Source of the DNA: an uncultured Victivallales bacterium
Lineage (GTDB): Bacteria; Verrucomicrobiota; Lentisphaeria; Victivallales; UBA1829
Reading direction: 5' to 3'
Assembly: GCA_934644965.1 (NCBI GenBank)
Contig: CAKUDG010000004.1
Coordinates: 106,564-170,563, forward strand
Length of the DNA stretch: 64,000 bases
Shown: positions 49,863 through 58,304 of the stretch, piece by piece
How positions within the stretch are numbered: the first letter of the stretch is position 1
Layout: every line of letters begins with the position of its first letter
Notes under the pieces: model-generated
What the model was told of the DNA's origin: nothing
What the model saw: the letters and a program-made list of their open reading frames with translations, nothing else
The model's database searches: none
Position numbers and translations under genes: made by a program

Positions 49863-52429
49863 TTTGCAAGATTCCTTTCCATCTGCTGCTGCCAGAAGTC
49901 GCGGTAAGTACCGGGCATGGAGAGCAGTTCCCGGTGCGGGGCGAAAGCGGTCAGCTCCCCTTTGTCGATCACCATGATTCTGTCTGCTCCGCTGACGATG
50001 GAGAGACGGTGTGATATAATCAGAACGGTTCTCCCGCGCGCAATGGCAGAAAGATTGTTCTGAATGACATTTTCACTTTCAGGATCAAGTGCGCTGGTGG
50101 CTTCATCGAAGATCAGGATGGGCGGATTCGTCAGAAGCGCCCGGGCGATGGCCAGACGCTGTTTCTGCCCGCCTGAAAGGTTCGAGGCGTTTTCCTCCAG
50201 CATCGTGTCATACCCCTTGGGCAGAGTCTGGATGAATTCATCCGCTCCCGCAAGACGGGCGGCATAAATGATTTCTTCCAGCGATGCGCTGCGCTTGGTC
50301 AGGCAGATGTTTTCCCGTACCGTCCCGTTGAAAAAGTAGTTTTCCTGCAGTACGACTCCGATACTGCTGCGGAGATGCGCCTTGTCGATTTCCCTCAGAT
50401 CAATCCCGTCGATCCGGATGACGCCCATCTGGACCGGATAAAGCCCCTGAAGCAGTTTGGTGATGGTCGTTTTCCCGGAGCCGGAACGCCCGACTATCCC
50501 GATGGTGCTGCCCACGGGAATTTCCACATTCAGATTCCGGATCACCTGAGGCAGATCCGGACGGTACTGGAAGGAAACGTTGTCAAATTCTATTTTCCCC
50601 TTCAGCGCATTGCGGACTCCGCCGCCTGCGGGTTCCTGTGGACTGTTCATCACCACGCCCAGCATCCGCACGGAGAGGGCAACCTGCTGGTATTCATGGA
50701 TCAGACCGACGAGTTTCACCAGAGGTCCCGTCACTCGGCCGGCAAGCATCTGAAAGGCGATCAGGGCGCCGATGCTGAGCTTGCCGTCGCAGACCAGCAG
50801 CGCCCCGACCCAGATCACGGTGACGGTCATGAGCATTTCCAGAACCTGGCTGATGCTCCTGGCTGTCATGGAGATTTTCCCGACACGGAAATAGGACTTG
50901 ATGGCATAGGCCGTCGAATCGTTCCAGATCTTTTCCTCGACGGGCTCCAGCGCCAGGGACTTGACCGTCCGGATTCCGTGTATGGATTCCACCAGCATGC
51001 TCTGGCGTTTGCCTTCCGCCTGATAAAGCTCGTTCAGACGTCTCTGAAACGGCTTGATGAGGCAGGCAATGACCAGTGCCATCAGCGCGGAAAATGCCAG
51101 CACGATCAGTGTCAGACGCACACTGTACAGCAGAAGAAACGGAATGAACACACACAGCGAAAACAAATCCAGTATCGAAAAAAACAGATTCCCGGAAAGA
51201 AAACCGCGGATCTTTTCATTCTGCTGCATGTGCTTGAGAAGCACTCCTGAAGGCACGCGTTCAAAAAAATCCACCGGAAGACGCATCAGATGGCGGAACG
51301 TCTTTGTCGCTGTGGAAATGTCGATTTTATTCGTGGCGAAAAGCAGAAAATAGTTCCGCAGAAAATCCAGCGCACCGTTGAACAGAATCGCCAGCACGAT
51401 CCCGACTCCCAGCACATTCAGTGTGTTGTAAGTCCGGTTCACCAGCACCTTGTCCACCACAATCTGGAAGAACAGAGGCGTGATCAGGGCGATCAGCGTG
51501 ATCATGAGAACTGTCAGCGCAATCTGGAGAAAGATTCCTTTCAGCTTGAGAAATTCGGGAATGAACCAGAGTAGACCGAAGGGCTGTTCCTCATCTGCAA
51601 GTTTATAAACCCGTTTGAGCAGAAGGGCGTTTTCCCCGGCCTCCGCCTGGAAACGTTCCTGATCCCAGAAAACAAAGGCGGAGACGGCGTTTTCATCCGG
51701 ATTGTCCGGATCCAGCACCGCCAGCTCGAATTCCATCGACTCTGAACCGCTTTTCGGACGGATCCCGCAGTAGACAACGGCCTTCCCGTTCTTTTTCCAC
51801 CCCATCAGGGGAAAAGCCTGCCCCAGATGCTGGAAATCCTCCCATTTCAAACGGATTTTCCGCGATTTTAAACCATAGTCCGCAGCCATGTCACGAAGCA
51901 CATGCAGTGGCGGTTCCTCTTCCCCGATCGCATATTCATGCAGCAGACGGCGGGGATCCATTTTGACATTGTGATGTCTTCCGATGCTCGAGAGACAGAA
52001 GAGAGAACTGTGTTTGCGGTTGTCCACGGGCTGAAGATTGCGGAAAAGAATCAGTTCCCCTCCGAAGCGTTCGAGCAAGGCTTCTTTTGGGACGTTCACG
52101 GTCTTGGATTTCCCCTGAACAAGAGGATCGAACAAGGTGACGGTCTGCCCGTCATGAAGCTGCCCCAGGCGGATGACGCAGATCCAGTTCCCGTTTTTCA
52201 GCCTGACCAGTGCCGGGCCGTTGTAAGACGCCGCCACGTCTAAGGTCTCACAGCGTTCCGGACGCAGTTGCACTTTGTCGGCCAGTTCCAGCAACACTTC
52301 GCATGGAGCTTCCGGATAGCGTTTTTTGATCTCGTCCGTCAGCAGCGCCTCGAAGTTCACTGCCCGGCGAAGGTTCACCAGCAGACTGTGCAGACAGATC
52401 AGACCGCTCGTATTCCGTTCTTCACTCAT
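49859..52429 (-). CDS. type I secretion ABC transporter with two C39-like domains
   Basis: 856 aa. The nucleotide-binding domain (about 610-850) has GRSGSGKTT, LSGGQKQRLAIARALL and ILIFDEATSALD; six membrane helices span about 300-590. HlyB-type exporters have one inactive C39-like domain and about 710 residues. Here the 290 residues before the membrane part divide into two C39-like stretches (about 1-140, ending near TLFDPLVQG; about 140-290, ending near LAVLDPDNPDE). Neither has the Gln/Cys or His of an active peptidase, so both probably only hold substrate. The HlyD gene follows with a 4-nt overlap. The substrate is not apparent. Confidence 0.88.
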   Translation of the reverse strand: MSEERNTSGLICLHSLLVNLRRAVNFEALLTDEIKKRYPEAPCEVLLELADKVQLRPERCETLDVAASYNGPALVRLKNGNWICVIRLGQLHDGQTVTLFDPLVQGKSKTVNVPKEALLERFGGELILFRNLQPVDNRKHSSLFCLSSIGRHHNVKMDPRRLLHEYAIGEEEPPLHVLRDMAADYGLKSRKIRLKWEDFQHLGQAFPLMGWKKNGKAVVYCGIRPKSGSESMEFELAVLDPDNPDENAVSAFVFWDQERFQAEAGENALLLKRVYKLADEEQPFGLLWFIPEFLKLKGIFLQIALTVLMITLIALITPLFFQIVVDKVLVNRTYNTLNVLGVGIVLAILFNGALDFLRNYFLLFATNKIDISTATKTFRHLMRLPVDFFERVPSGVLLKHMQQNEKIRGFLSGNLFFSILDLFSLCVFIPFLLLYSVRLTLIVLAFSALMALVIACLIKPFQRRLNELYQAEGKRQSMLVESIHGIRTVKSLALEPVEEKIWNDSTAYAIKSYFRVGKISMTARSISQVLEMLMTVTVIWVGALLVCDGKLSIGALIAFQMLAGRVTGPLVKLVGLIHEYQQVALSVRMLGVVMNSPQEPAGGGVRNALKGKIEFDNVSFQYRPDLPQVIRNLNVEIPVGSTIGIVGRSGSGKTTITKLLQGLYPVQMGVIRIDGIDLREIDKAHLRSSIGVVLQENYFFNGTVRENICLTKRSASLEEIIYAARLAGADEFIQTLPKGYDTMLEENASNLSGGQKQRLAIARALLTNPPILIFDEATSALDPESENVIQNNLSAIARGRTVLIISHRLSIVSGADRIMVIDKGELTAFAPHRELLSMPGTYRDFWQQQMERNLAK

Positions 52430-52526
52430 CTTTGTTCATTCCGTTCAAGTCAACTTTGCGCAATCCATCCGTCTCCGGGGGGGGCGGCTGCGGAGTGTTT
52501 CCTCCGTTGTTCCTTTGCGGTTTCAT
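52422..52526 (-). CDS. possible 34-residue leader or substrate peptide
   Basis: A short frame directly upstream of the exporter gene encodes a polar peptide (begins MKPQRNNGGNTPQPPPP, then an acidic/basic tail ending GMNKDE). Its stop codon lies inside the first codons of the exporter gene (overlap 52422-52429), an arrangement typical of translational coupling. It contains Gly-Gly at positions 8-9 but no classical double-glycine leader. The ribosome-binding site (GGAAG) is very close to the ATG. It may be a real small protein or chance; confidence is low. Confidence 0.3.
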   Translation of the reverse strand: MKPQRNNGGNTPQPPPPETDGLRKVDLNGMNKDE

Positions 52527-52661
52527 CGCTTCCGTGTTTTTCCCTTCTTCCTCAGGCTTCGTCCTTCCGCTCCTTCTGCGGCAGGAGAAAACAGATCTTC
52601 CGGAAATGGGAAAAGGGATCTTTTCCCGTCCTGATTTCTTGTCCTGACTGCGGGAAGGTGT

Positions 52662-52690
52662 AAATTAACATGGATTTGGATTCCTGTCAA
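52662..52690 (-). promoter_or_regulatory. promoter for the type I secretion operon
   Basis: Minus-strand TTGACA (52690-52685), 17 bp, TAATTT (52667-52662). Start near 52655, leaving a leader of about 225 nt before the exporter start codon. Confidence 0.55.
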
Positions 52691-52802
52691 GGGAAATGCG
52701 GATAAATCCGCATACCAGCATTGAGCATCACACCGGCGTGTGCATGTGCTGATGGCTGTTGTTCGCTCTCTCCGCCATTTTCGTGTGAATGTGAGAATAT
52801 AA

Positions 52803-52842
52803 GAGTGAAAGAGTGAAAGAGTGAAAGAGTGAAAGAGTGAAA
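52803..52842 (+). repeat. 8-nt tandem repeat, five perfect copies
   Basis: GAGTGAAA is repeated five times, followed by imperfect GA and GT runs to about 52861. It sits about 115 nt before the DUF4186 start codon, a place where copy-number change could alter expression. Confidence 0.8.
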
Positions 52843-52955
52843 GAAAGAGAGAGTGTGTGTGACGGGGAGTCTTTTTTTCCCCGTTTTCGTATTCCGGATT
52901 TTCGGGAATGTTTTTTTCGTTTTCCGGATGATTTCAGAGGAGACCTCAGCCCAAG

Positions 52956-53432
52956 ATGAATTACCAGTATACTGATCAGAAGCGCTGGGAGGAGCTTCAG
53001 CGCCGTTTGAAAACCTCCCCGTTTCGTTCCCGCTTCAAGCTCGGAGAACGGGAACTGGCCTATCTGGCGGAGAAAGGGGGCCGGACGATTGGAAAACAGG
53101 CGGAAAAATTCATCGTCGAACGTCTGTCGCCCGCTGCTCCCCGGAACGACGGGAAACAGACTCCCATGCGCGGACATCCTGTCTTCATCGCTCAACACGC
53201 CACCGCTCTCTGCTGCCGTTCCTGCGCGGAAAAATGGCATGGCATTCCCCGCGGACGCCCGATGACAGCGGAGGAAATCCGATGGGCCGTATTTGTTCTT
53301 TGTTCCTGGATCCGGATGGAATGCACATCGTCGGAGAAGAAAGGAGAGGGAAATCATCTGTATTTCACTCCCATGCTGTTTCCTTTTGATTCAGAAGAGA
53401 ATGAGAGTGTCGGTCCGTCGTGTCCGTCATGA
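52956..53432 (+). CDS. DUF4186 family protein
   Basis: 158 aa. The central region matches DUF4186: LKTSPFRSRFKL near residue 18, KGGRTIGKQAEKFIVERL, then the hallmark PRNDGKQTPMRGHPVFIAQHAT and a Cys pair in CCCRSCAEKWHGIPRGR-type sequence. The Cys and His residues suggest metal binding, but the function of the family is unknown to me. The last 40 residues look unrelated and variable. The start ATG 52956 has GAGGAG-like purines about 14 nt upstream. The gene converges on rsmB. Confidence 0.85.
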   Translation: MNYQYTDQKRWEELQRRLKTSPFRSRFKLGERELAYLAEKGGRTIGKQAEKFIVERLSPAAPRNDGKQTPMRGHPVFIAQHATALCCRSCAEKWHGIPRGRPMTAEEIRWAVFVLCSWIRMECTSSEKKGEGNHLYFTPMLFPFDSEENESVGPSCPS

Positions 53433-53457
53433 TATGGAGGAATGTGCGTTCCGGACT

Positions 53458-53541
53458 TTTTCCCCTCCTCCGGGACTTGTCCGGAGAACTCTCTCTTCCA
53501 TAAAAAAGGCTTTTCCCCTCCTCCGGGACTTGTCCGGAGAA
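53458..53541. repeat. 31-nt direct repeat, each copy a hairpin
   Basis: An identical 31-nt sequence occurs at 53458-53488 and 53511-53541. Each contains CTCCGG-GACTTGT-CCGGAG, an inverted repeat, next to a T/C-rich tract. It lies between convergent genes, so it could act as a tandem bidirectional terminator. Confidence 0.75.
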
Positions 53542-53613
53542 GGAAAGGCTGGATCTGGAGATCGAGGAGTGAAACAAAGCCTTGACGATTTCCGGACGGA
53601 TGATTCGCCATAC

Positions 53614-54990
53614 TCAGGAAAGTTTTTTTCTCAGGAGCGCGGCAAACGCGCCGTCATGCTTTTCCGAAGGCAGCAGGAGACGCCGTCCCTCTTCGGAGAA
53701 ATCCGGATGTTCCCGGAGGAAACGATCCATCTGCCCGCCGTCCTCCTCCTCTTCGATGCTGCAGGTGGAATACAGCAGATGTCCGCCCGGACGCAGCAGT
53801 CCTGAGAGCGAATTCAGGATTTCGTATTGGAGCTGCAGCAGTTCGGGCAGTTTTTTTTCCGTAAAGCGCCACGGTGCATCCGGACGTCTCCGGATGACGC
53901 CTGTGTTGGAGCAGGGCGGATCCACGAGAATGAAATCAAAGGATTCCGGAGGGAAGACGGTGCTTCTGGCGTCAGATCGGACTGCCCGGATTCTTGGAAG
54001 TCCCGCCCGGCGAAGATTTTCGCGCAGCTGTTCCAGTCTGGCGGAGGACCGGTCGAGGACCGTGATCCGCATGGTTTCCGGCTGTTCCGAAAGGTCATGC
54101 AACAGGATGGTTTTTCCCCCGGGAGCGGCGCATGCGTCCAGAATCTTGCCTTCCGGGGCCTTCCCAAGCAGAGAAAAGGGCAGGGCGGTGGCGGGATCCT
54201 GAATGTACAGCTCCCCGTTCTTCAGTGCGTCGGAAGCAAAAAGAGCCTGAGCCCTGCGAGTTTCAAAAAAATGAAATTTCCCAGTGAAAGTGAGTCCGGA
54301 GACGGCTTCCGGAGCAAGTTCTTCCCAGAGTTCGGCATTTGCACGGGAAAAGTCCTGGATGTTTCCGCGGATCCGGAATGTGAGCGGCGGATCGGAGGCG
54401 AAGCAGGCGAAGAGCTCTGCGGCGTTTTCCTTTCCGAATCGTTTTTCCCATCGTTTTCCGAGAATGGTGGGGAACGATGCAAGGGCGCTTTCTCTGAGAC
54501 GGCAGGAAGAGGAAGAAATCATTTTTCCTGCATTCTGGATTTCTCCGGCCGTCTTGCTGATTTCTTCTTTTTCCTTTTTTCTTTTTTCTTCCTCTTCATG
54601 CTCGCGGAGAATTGCCCGGAGCACGGCGTTGACGAAGCCCGAAGCGCTCCGTCCACCGCGGGACAGCTTTGTCTGTTCGACCGCGATGTTGACGGCGGAC
54701 TGTCCTGGGATTCCCGTCTGGAAAAGCGCCTGAGTCGCGGCGCATGCGATGATCAGACGGATTTCGCGTTCGGGAGTTTTTTTTGTTGTATGGCGTGCGA
54801 TTCTGGAATCAATCTCCTTTTTGTGTCTGAAATATTCGAAAAGCAAAGAGGCGACAGCCGCTTTTTCGCGGAAATGTTCTTCTCGCAGTTCATCCAGGAA
54901 TGCGTCCAGAGTCACGCTGTTTTTCTCCCATTCCGTCAACGCCCGGACTGCGGCGGAAAGAATTCTCTGGGAAGCTCCGGTATTCTTCAT
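53614..54990 (-). CDS. rsmB: 16S rRNA (cytosine-967-C5) methyltransferase
   Basis: 458 aa. A NusB-like helical domain (about residues 5-150, GQSAVNIAVEQTKLSRGGRSASGFVNAVLR is the typical block, read in parts) precedes the methyltransferase. SAM binding is DACAAPGGKT, DPPCSNTGVIRRRPD holds one key Cys, and YSTCSIEEEE the second catalytic Cys. A Lys/Glu-rich insert (about 130-150) is extra. The open frame extends to 55689, but ATG 54990 has a perfect AAGGAG ribosome-binding site 6 nt upstream and begins at the conserved N-terminus. Confidence 0.93.
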   Translation of the reverse strand: MKNTGASQRILSAAVRALTEWEKNSVTLDAFLDELREEHFREKAAVASLLFEYFRHKKEIDSRIARHTTKKTPEREIRLIIACAATQALFQTGIPGQSAVNIAVEQTKLSRGGRSASGFVNAVLRAILREHEEEEKRKKEKEEISKTAGEIQNAGKMISSSSCRLRESALASFPTILGKRWEKRFGKENAAELFACFASDPPLTFRIRGNIQDFSRANAELWEELAPEAVSGLTFTGKFHFFETRRAQALFASDALKNGELYIQDPATALPFSLLGKAPEGKILDACAAPGGKTILLHDLSEQPETMRITVLDRSSARLEQLRENLRRAGLPRIRAVRSDARSTVFPPESFDFILVDPPCSNTGVIRRRPDAPWRFTEKKLPELLQLQYEILNSLSGLLRPGGHLLYSTCSIEEEEDGGQMDRFLREHPDFSEEGRRLLLPSEKHDGAFAALLRKKLS

Positions 54991-55057
54991 GAGTCTCCTT
55001 GTCTTTTTTTCATGCGGGTAAAATACACCGAAAAAGCAAAGTTTCATCTCTTTTTCC

Positions 55058-55086
55058 TTCACATTTTGCGATTCCCGTGGTATATT
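55058..55086 (+). promoter_or_regulatory. candidate promoter for proC
   Basis: TTCACA (55058-55063), 17 bp, TATATT (55081-55086), about 47 nt before the preferred proC start. Confidence 0.4.
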
Positions 55087-55132
55087 CCGGAGCAGATTCG
55101 GAAAAACAATCATGGAAAAGGAGCTGATATTC

Positions 55133-55954
55133 ATGACGCCACAGATCGAAAAACTGTCCGTATCCTTTATCGGAGCGGGGAAGATGGCGACGGCCATTGC
55201 GTCCGGAATGATCCGTGCGGGCGCTGATCCCGCGAAAGTCAAAGCATACGATGTCTCTTCCGAAGCGGGAAAATCTTTTTCTGAAAGGAGCGGCGGCTGT
55301 TTTCTTCCTGATCTTGCGGCGGTTCTTGAGGGAGCGGGAACGGTTGTTCTGGCGGTCAAACCCCAGTTTGCCGCGGAGGCTCTGGCCCAGGCCGGGGAGC
55401 TCTTGAAAGGGAAACTCCTGATTTCCATTGCCGCCGGACTCACACTTGAATTTCTTGCATCTGCTTCTGCGGAAAAAGAGCGTTTGATCCGGGTCATGCC
55501 GAATACGCCGGCGGCCGTAGGGGAGGGGATGAGCTGTTTTGCGGCCTCACCCGGGGCTGCTCCGGAGGATCTGCAGACGGCGGAGTTGATCCTGAATTCA
55601 TTCGGGCGATCTGTGAATGTGCCGGAACACCTGATGGATGCCGTCACGGGACTCAGCGGAAGTGCACCGGCCTTTGTTTTGGAATTCATCTGCGGACTTG
55701 CCGACGGGGGCGTTTATACCGGTCTTCCGCGTGCCATGGCGCTGCAGATGGCGGCGCAGACTGTGCTCGGCACGGCCCGGATGTGTCTGTTGAGTCAGGA
55801 ACACCCTGAATCGCTGCGCGACGGTGTGATTTCTCCTGCCGGAACGACTGCCAGAGGAGTGATGGTGCTGGAGAAAGCCGGATTCCGTGGCATTGCCGCC
55901 GAAGCGGTTGTTGCCGCTGCCGAACGTTCTGCGGAACTTGGGAAGAAGAAGTAA
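55133..55954 (+). CDS. proC: pyrroline-5-carboxylate reductase
   Basis: Last step of proline synthesis: reduction of pyrroline-5-carboxylate with NAD(P)H. The N-terminal Rossmann motif is SFIGAGKMATAIASGM, with VLAVKPQ and VRVMPNTPAAVGEGM-type blocks (here IRVMPNTPAAVGEG). The C-terminal DAVTGLSGSAPAFVLEFI and ISPAGTTARGVMVLE segments form the dimer and substrate region. Start 55133 is preferred to 55112 because AAGGAG lies 9 nt before it, inside the longer frame. Length is 273 aa. Confidence 0.93.
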   Translation: MTPQIEKLSVSFIGAGKMATAIASGMIRAGADPAKVKAYDVSSEAGKSFSERSGGCFLPDLAAVLEGAGTVVLAVKPQFAAEALAQAGELLKGKLLISIAAGLTLEFLASASAEKERLIRVMPNTPAAVGEGMSCFAASPGAAPEDLQTAELILNSFGRSVNVPEHLMDAVTGLSGSAPAFVLEFICGLADGGVYTGLPRAMALQMAAQTVLGTARMCLLSQEHPESLRDGVISPAGTTARGVMVLEKAGFRGIAAEAVVAAAERSAELGKKK

Positions 55955-56206
55955 GCGGCGTCTGAAGGCGCTTCTCCGTTCAGTCTTCCGTCCCTGGTCT
56001 TCCCACTTCTTCCCGCGGAAAAGTTGCCGGATGACGAAAAAGCGACTGGGCGTAAAACTATTGAAGACCTGCATACAGACGGGAAATGTCCTTCTCCGAA
56101 AGCTCCGAAAGCTGAGAAGAGCGTTTTCCGCTGTCAGCGCTCCTGTTTCCGATCAGATCCTGAAGCAGTCATTCCGGCGTTTCCTGAAATATCAGGTCAG
56201 GAGGCG

Positions 56207-57007
56207 TTACTTCAAGCCGAGCACATCCTGCATGTCGTAGAGTCCGGGTTCCGCATGTTCGAGAAAACGTGCGGCGCGGAGAGCCCCTTTCGCAAAGGTG
56301 TCCCGGCTGGACGCCTTGTGAACGAGTTCCACACGTTCTCCCTGAGCGGCGAACAGGACCGTATGATCACCCACAATGTCTCCGCCGCGGACGGCGTGCA
56401 TGCCGATTTCATGATCGGTGCGGGCTCCAACAAGACCTTCCCGACCATGACGGACATCTTTTTCATAGTCCAGACCTCGTGCCTCGCAGAGAATTTCCGC
56501 CAGACGCACCGCCGTCCCGCTGGGAGCATCCTTTTTCTGATTGTGATGCGCTTCAATGATTTCCAGGTCGAAGTCCTTTCCCAGAATCTTCGCCGCGATT
56601 CCGGAAAGATGAAACAGAAGATTCACTCCCACGCTGAAGTTGGACGCAAAGACAATTCTCGCCCCCTTTTCCGCCAGTGCCAGAAGTTCTTTTTTCTCTT
56701 CCGCCTTCAGGGCCGTCGTCCCGATTACGCAGGCAACTCCTTTCTCCGCCGCCAGTCGCGCGTTCGACAGAACATTCCCCGTACTGAAATCAATGATCAC
56801 ATCCGCATTGTCAATGATTCCTTCCAGCGAGTCCGTGATTTTGACATTCTGTTCTGCCGTTCCTGCCACGCGTCCTGCGTCCAGTCCGAGAAACTCGGAA
56901 CCCGGCCGTTCCGTCGCCCCCGTGAGAGTCATGTCTTCCGCTTCCGCAATGTTGGCGACAAGGCGTCTGCCCATTCTTCCGGCCGCGCCGGTCACAATCA
57001 CTTTCAT
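56207..57007 (-). CDS. dapB: 4-hydroxy-tetrahydrodipicolinate reductase
   Basis: Second step of the lysine/diaminopimelate branch, needed for peptidoglycan. The NAD(P) motif is VTGAAGRMGRRL (residues 5-16). Also present are DFSTGNV, the substrate-binding EAHHNQKKDAPSGTA with catalytic His and Lys, and the closing FLEHAEPGLYDMQDVLGL. Length, 266 aa, is standard. It lies 113 nt downstream of the BI-1 gene on the same strand. Confidence 0.95.
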   Translation of the reverse strand: MKVIVTGAAGRMGRRLVANIAEAEDMTLTGATERPGSEFLGLDAGRVAGTAEQNVKITDSLEGIIDNADVIIDFSTGNVLSNARLAAEKGVACVIGTTALKAEEKKELLALAEKGARIVFASNFSVGVNLLFHLSGIAAKILGKDFDLEIIEAHHNQKKDAPSGTAVRLAEILCEARGLDYEKDVRHGREGLVGARTDHEIGMHAVRGGDIVGDHTVLFAAQGERVELVHKASSRDTFAKGALRAARFLEHAEPGLYDMQDVLGLK

Positions 57008-57120
57008 TCTATAGCGTTCCTTATCTTTTCTTCAAGAAGAATTGTATGCTGTTCAGCTGTGCTGAAGGAGGCAGGGAAGAGGGGGGTGGAGAGAAGAAGA
57101 AAAACGTCCCCTCTTCATGC

Positions 57121-57852
57121 TTATTTGTTGCGTCCGCCGAAAATGCGCAGGATCATCAGGAAGAGATTGATGAAATCCAGATACAGTGCCAGCGCTCCGA
57201 CGATCGCCAGTTTCTTGCCATCCTCGGAATAGACGCCTTCTTCATTCATTCCGTCTGCGAGGCGTTTGAGTTTCTGTGTGTCCCAGGCCGTCAGGGCGAT
57301 GAAGATCAGGACTGTGGCATAGGTCAGAATCCAGTAAAGCCCCTCGCTCCGCAGAAAGAGGTTGACGAGTGTTGCAATGATGATTCCGATCAGCCCCATG
57401 AAGGCAAATCCGCCGATGCTGCTCAGGTTCATGCGCGTCAGATATCCGAAGAAACTGGTGATGGCAAAGACCCCTGCCGTCGTGAAAAACGCCATATAAA
57501 TCGTCGAGGACGTATACACCAGAAAGATCGCCGAGAACAGGAGCCCGTTCAGCACCGCGTAACAGACATACAGCAGCGCAGCAACGGGCGCACTGATCTT
57601 ATTCAAAGCAAAATTCAGTGCAATCACCAGGCCAAACGTCAGCAGTACAAGCAGAAGCGTTCCTCCGCTGCTGCAGGACCAGTTCATCAGCTCCTTGTTG
57701 GATGCCGCAAACCACGCGACAATCCCTGTCAGCGCCAGACCTGAGGCCATCCAGTTGTAAACCCGGTTGAAAAATGTTCTCGACGCATCGACCGTTTCCG
57801 CTGCTCCGGTTCCGATGTTTTCAATGCTCCTCTGGTACTTTCTGTCTTCCAT
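57121..57852 (-). CDS. Bax inhibitor-1 / YccA family membrane protein
   Basis: 243 aa with seven hydrophobic helices (from about residue 28, FFNRVYNWMASGLALTGIVAWFAA) and the C-terminal NLFLMILRIFG typical of the bacterial BI-1/YccA/YetJ family. Some members are pH-dependent calcium leak channels or modulators of FtsH. The Asp pair in the last helices (AWDTQKL, LYLDFINLF) is conserved. Start 57852 is chosen because GGAAGGA lies about 9 nt upstream; an in-frame GTG or ATG 45 nt earlier is less likely. Confidence 0.9.
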   Translation of the reverse strand: MEDRKYQRSIENIGTGAAETVDASRTFFNRVYNWMASGLALTGIVAWFAASNKELMNWSCSSGGTLLLVLLTFGLVIALNFALNKISAPVAALLYVCYAVLNGLLFSAIFLVYTSSTIYMAFFTTAGVFAITSFFGYLTRMNLSSIGGFAFMGLIGIIIATLVNLFLRSEGLYWILTYATVLIFIALTAWDTQKLKRLADGMNEEGVYSEDGKKLAIVGALALYLDFINLFLMILRIFGGRNK

Positions 57853-58304
57853 TGTTTTGATTCCTTCCCCGTAATAAGGTGTTTTTTCTGTACACATGAG
57901 AGAATCCCGCAGGAAAGTTTGCTGTACAAGATCCTGCCCCGCATGTGTGTTTCCCCCATGCGTGTGTTATGTGTTCCGTGCCTGATTGTTTGCGCCGGTG
58001 CAGGTTCTTTTTCCTGAAGGTGTTTATTTCTTGGTTCAGGGAAAAAGGCTTTTCTGCAGCAGCCGGGGATAATGTACGACCAGGCCTGTAAAATACAAGG
58101 CGCCCGCCAGACTTTCCTCCAAGATTCATGCCTCCCTGTCTCCCGGGGAAAAAACGAAAAGACCTTGAAACAGATTCCGGGAAAGGGGGCCTCTGTATCA
58201 GGCTTCCTCTCCCGGAATGAATCGGAAAACAAATGGCATTCACGGGGGAAAAGGGGACTGTTTCCCCCGTGACGAGAAAGCATCATGCGAAGAAGATGCG
58301 TCTC
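57853..58304. other. intergenic region, Stn-like operon to BI-1 gene
   Basis: About 450 nt. The right end has the operon terminator (58227-58272). The remainder carries no convincing gene; CATGTGTGT/CATGCGTGT direct repeats lie near 57940-57965. Confidence 0.45.
58227..58272 (-). terminator. terminator of the Stn-like operon
   Basis: On the minus strand a perfect 12-bp stem (TCACGGGGGAAA / TTTCCCCCGTGA, 58272-58240) with a 9-nt loop is followed by ATGCCATTTGTTTT. It lies 32 nt after the last stop codon. Confidence 0.75.

Larger units (their letters stand above)
52430..52955. other. divergent intergenic region, exporter operon and DUF4186 gene
   Basis: 526 nt. It holds the possible small ORF (52422-52526), a strong minus-strand promoter (52662-52690) and an 8-nt tandem repeat (52803-52842). 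The exporter transcript would have an unusually long leader of about 225 nt, purine-rich on the transcribed strand. Confidence 0.5.

Noticed and set aside
54991..55689. Upstream extension of the rsmB frame
   Set aside because: ATG 54990 has a perfect ribosome-binding site; the extension is antisense to proC and unlike any RsmB N-terminus.
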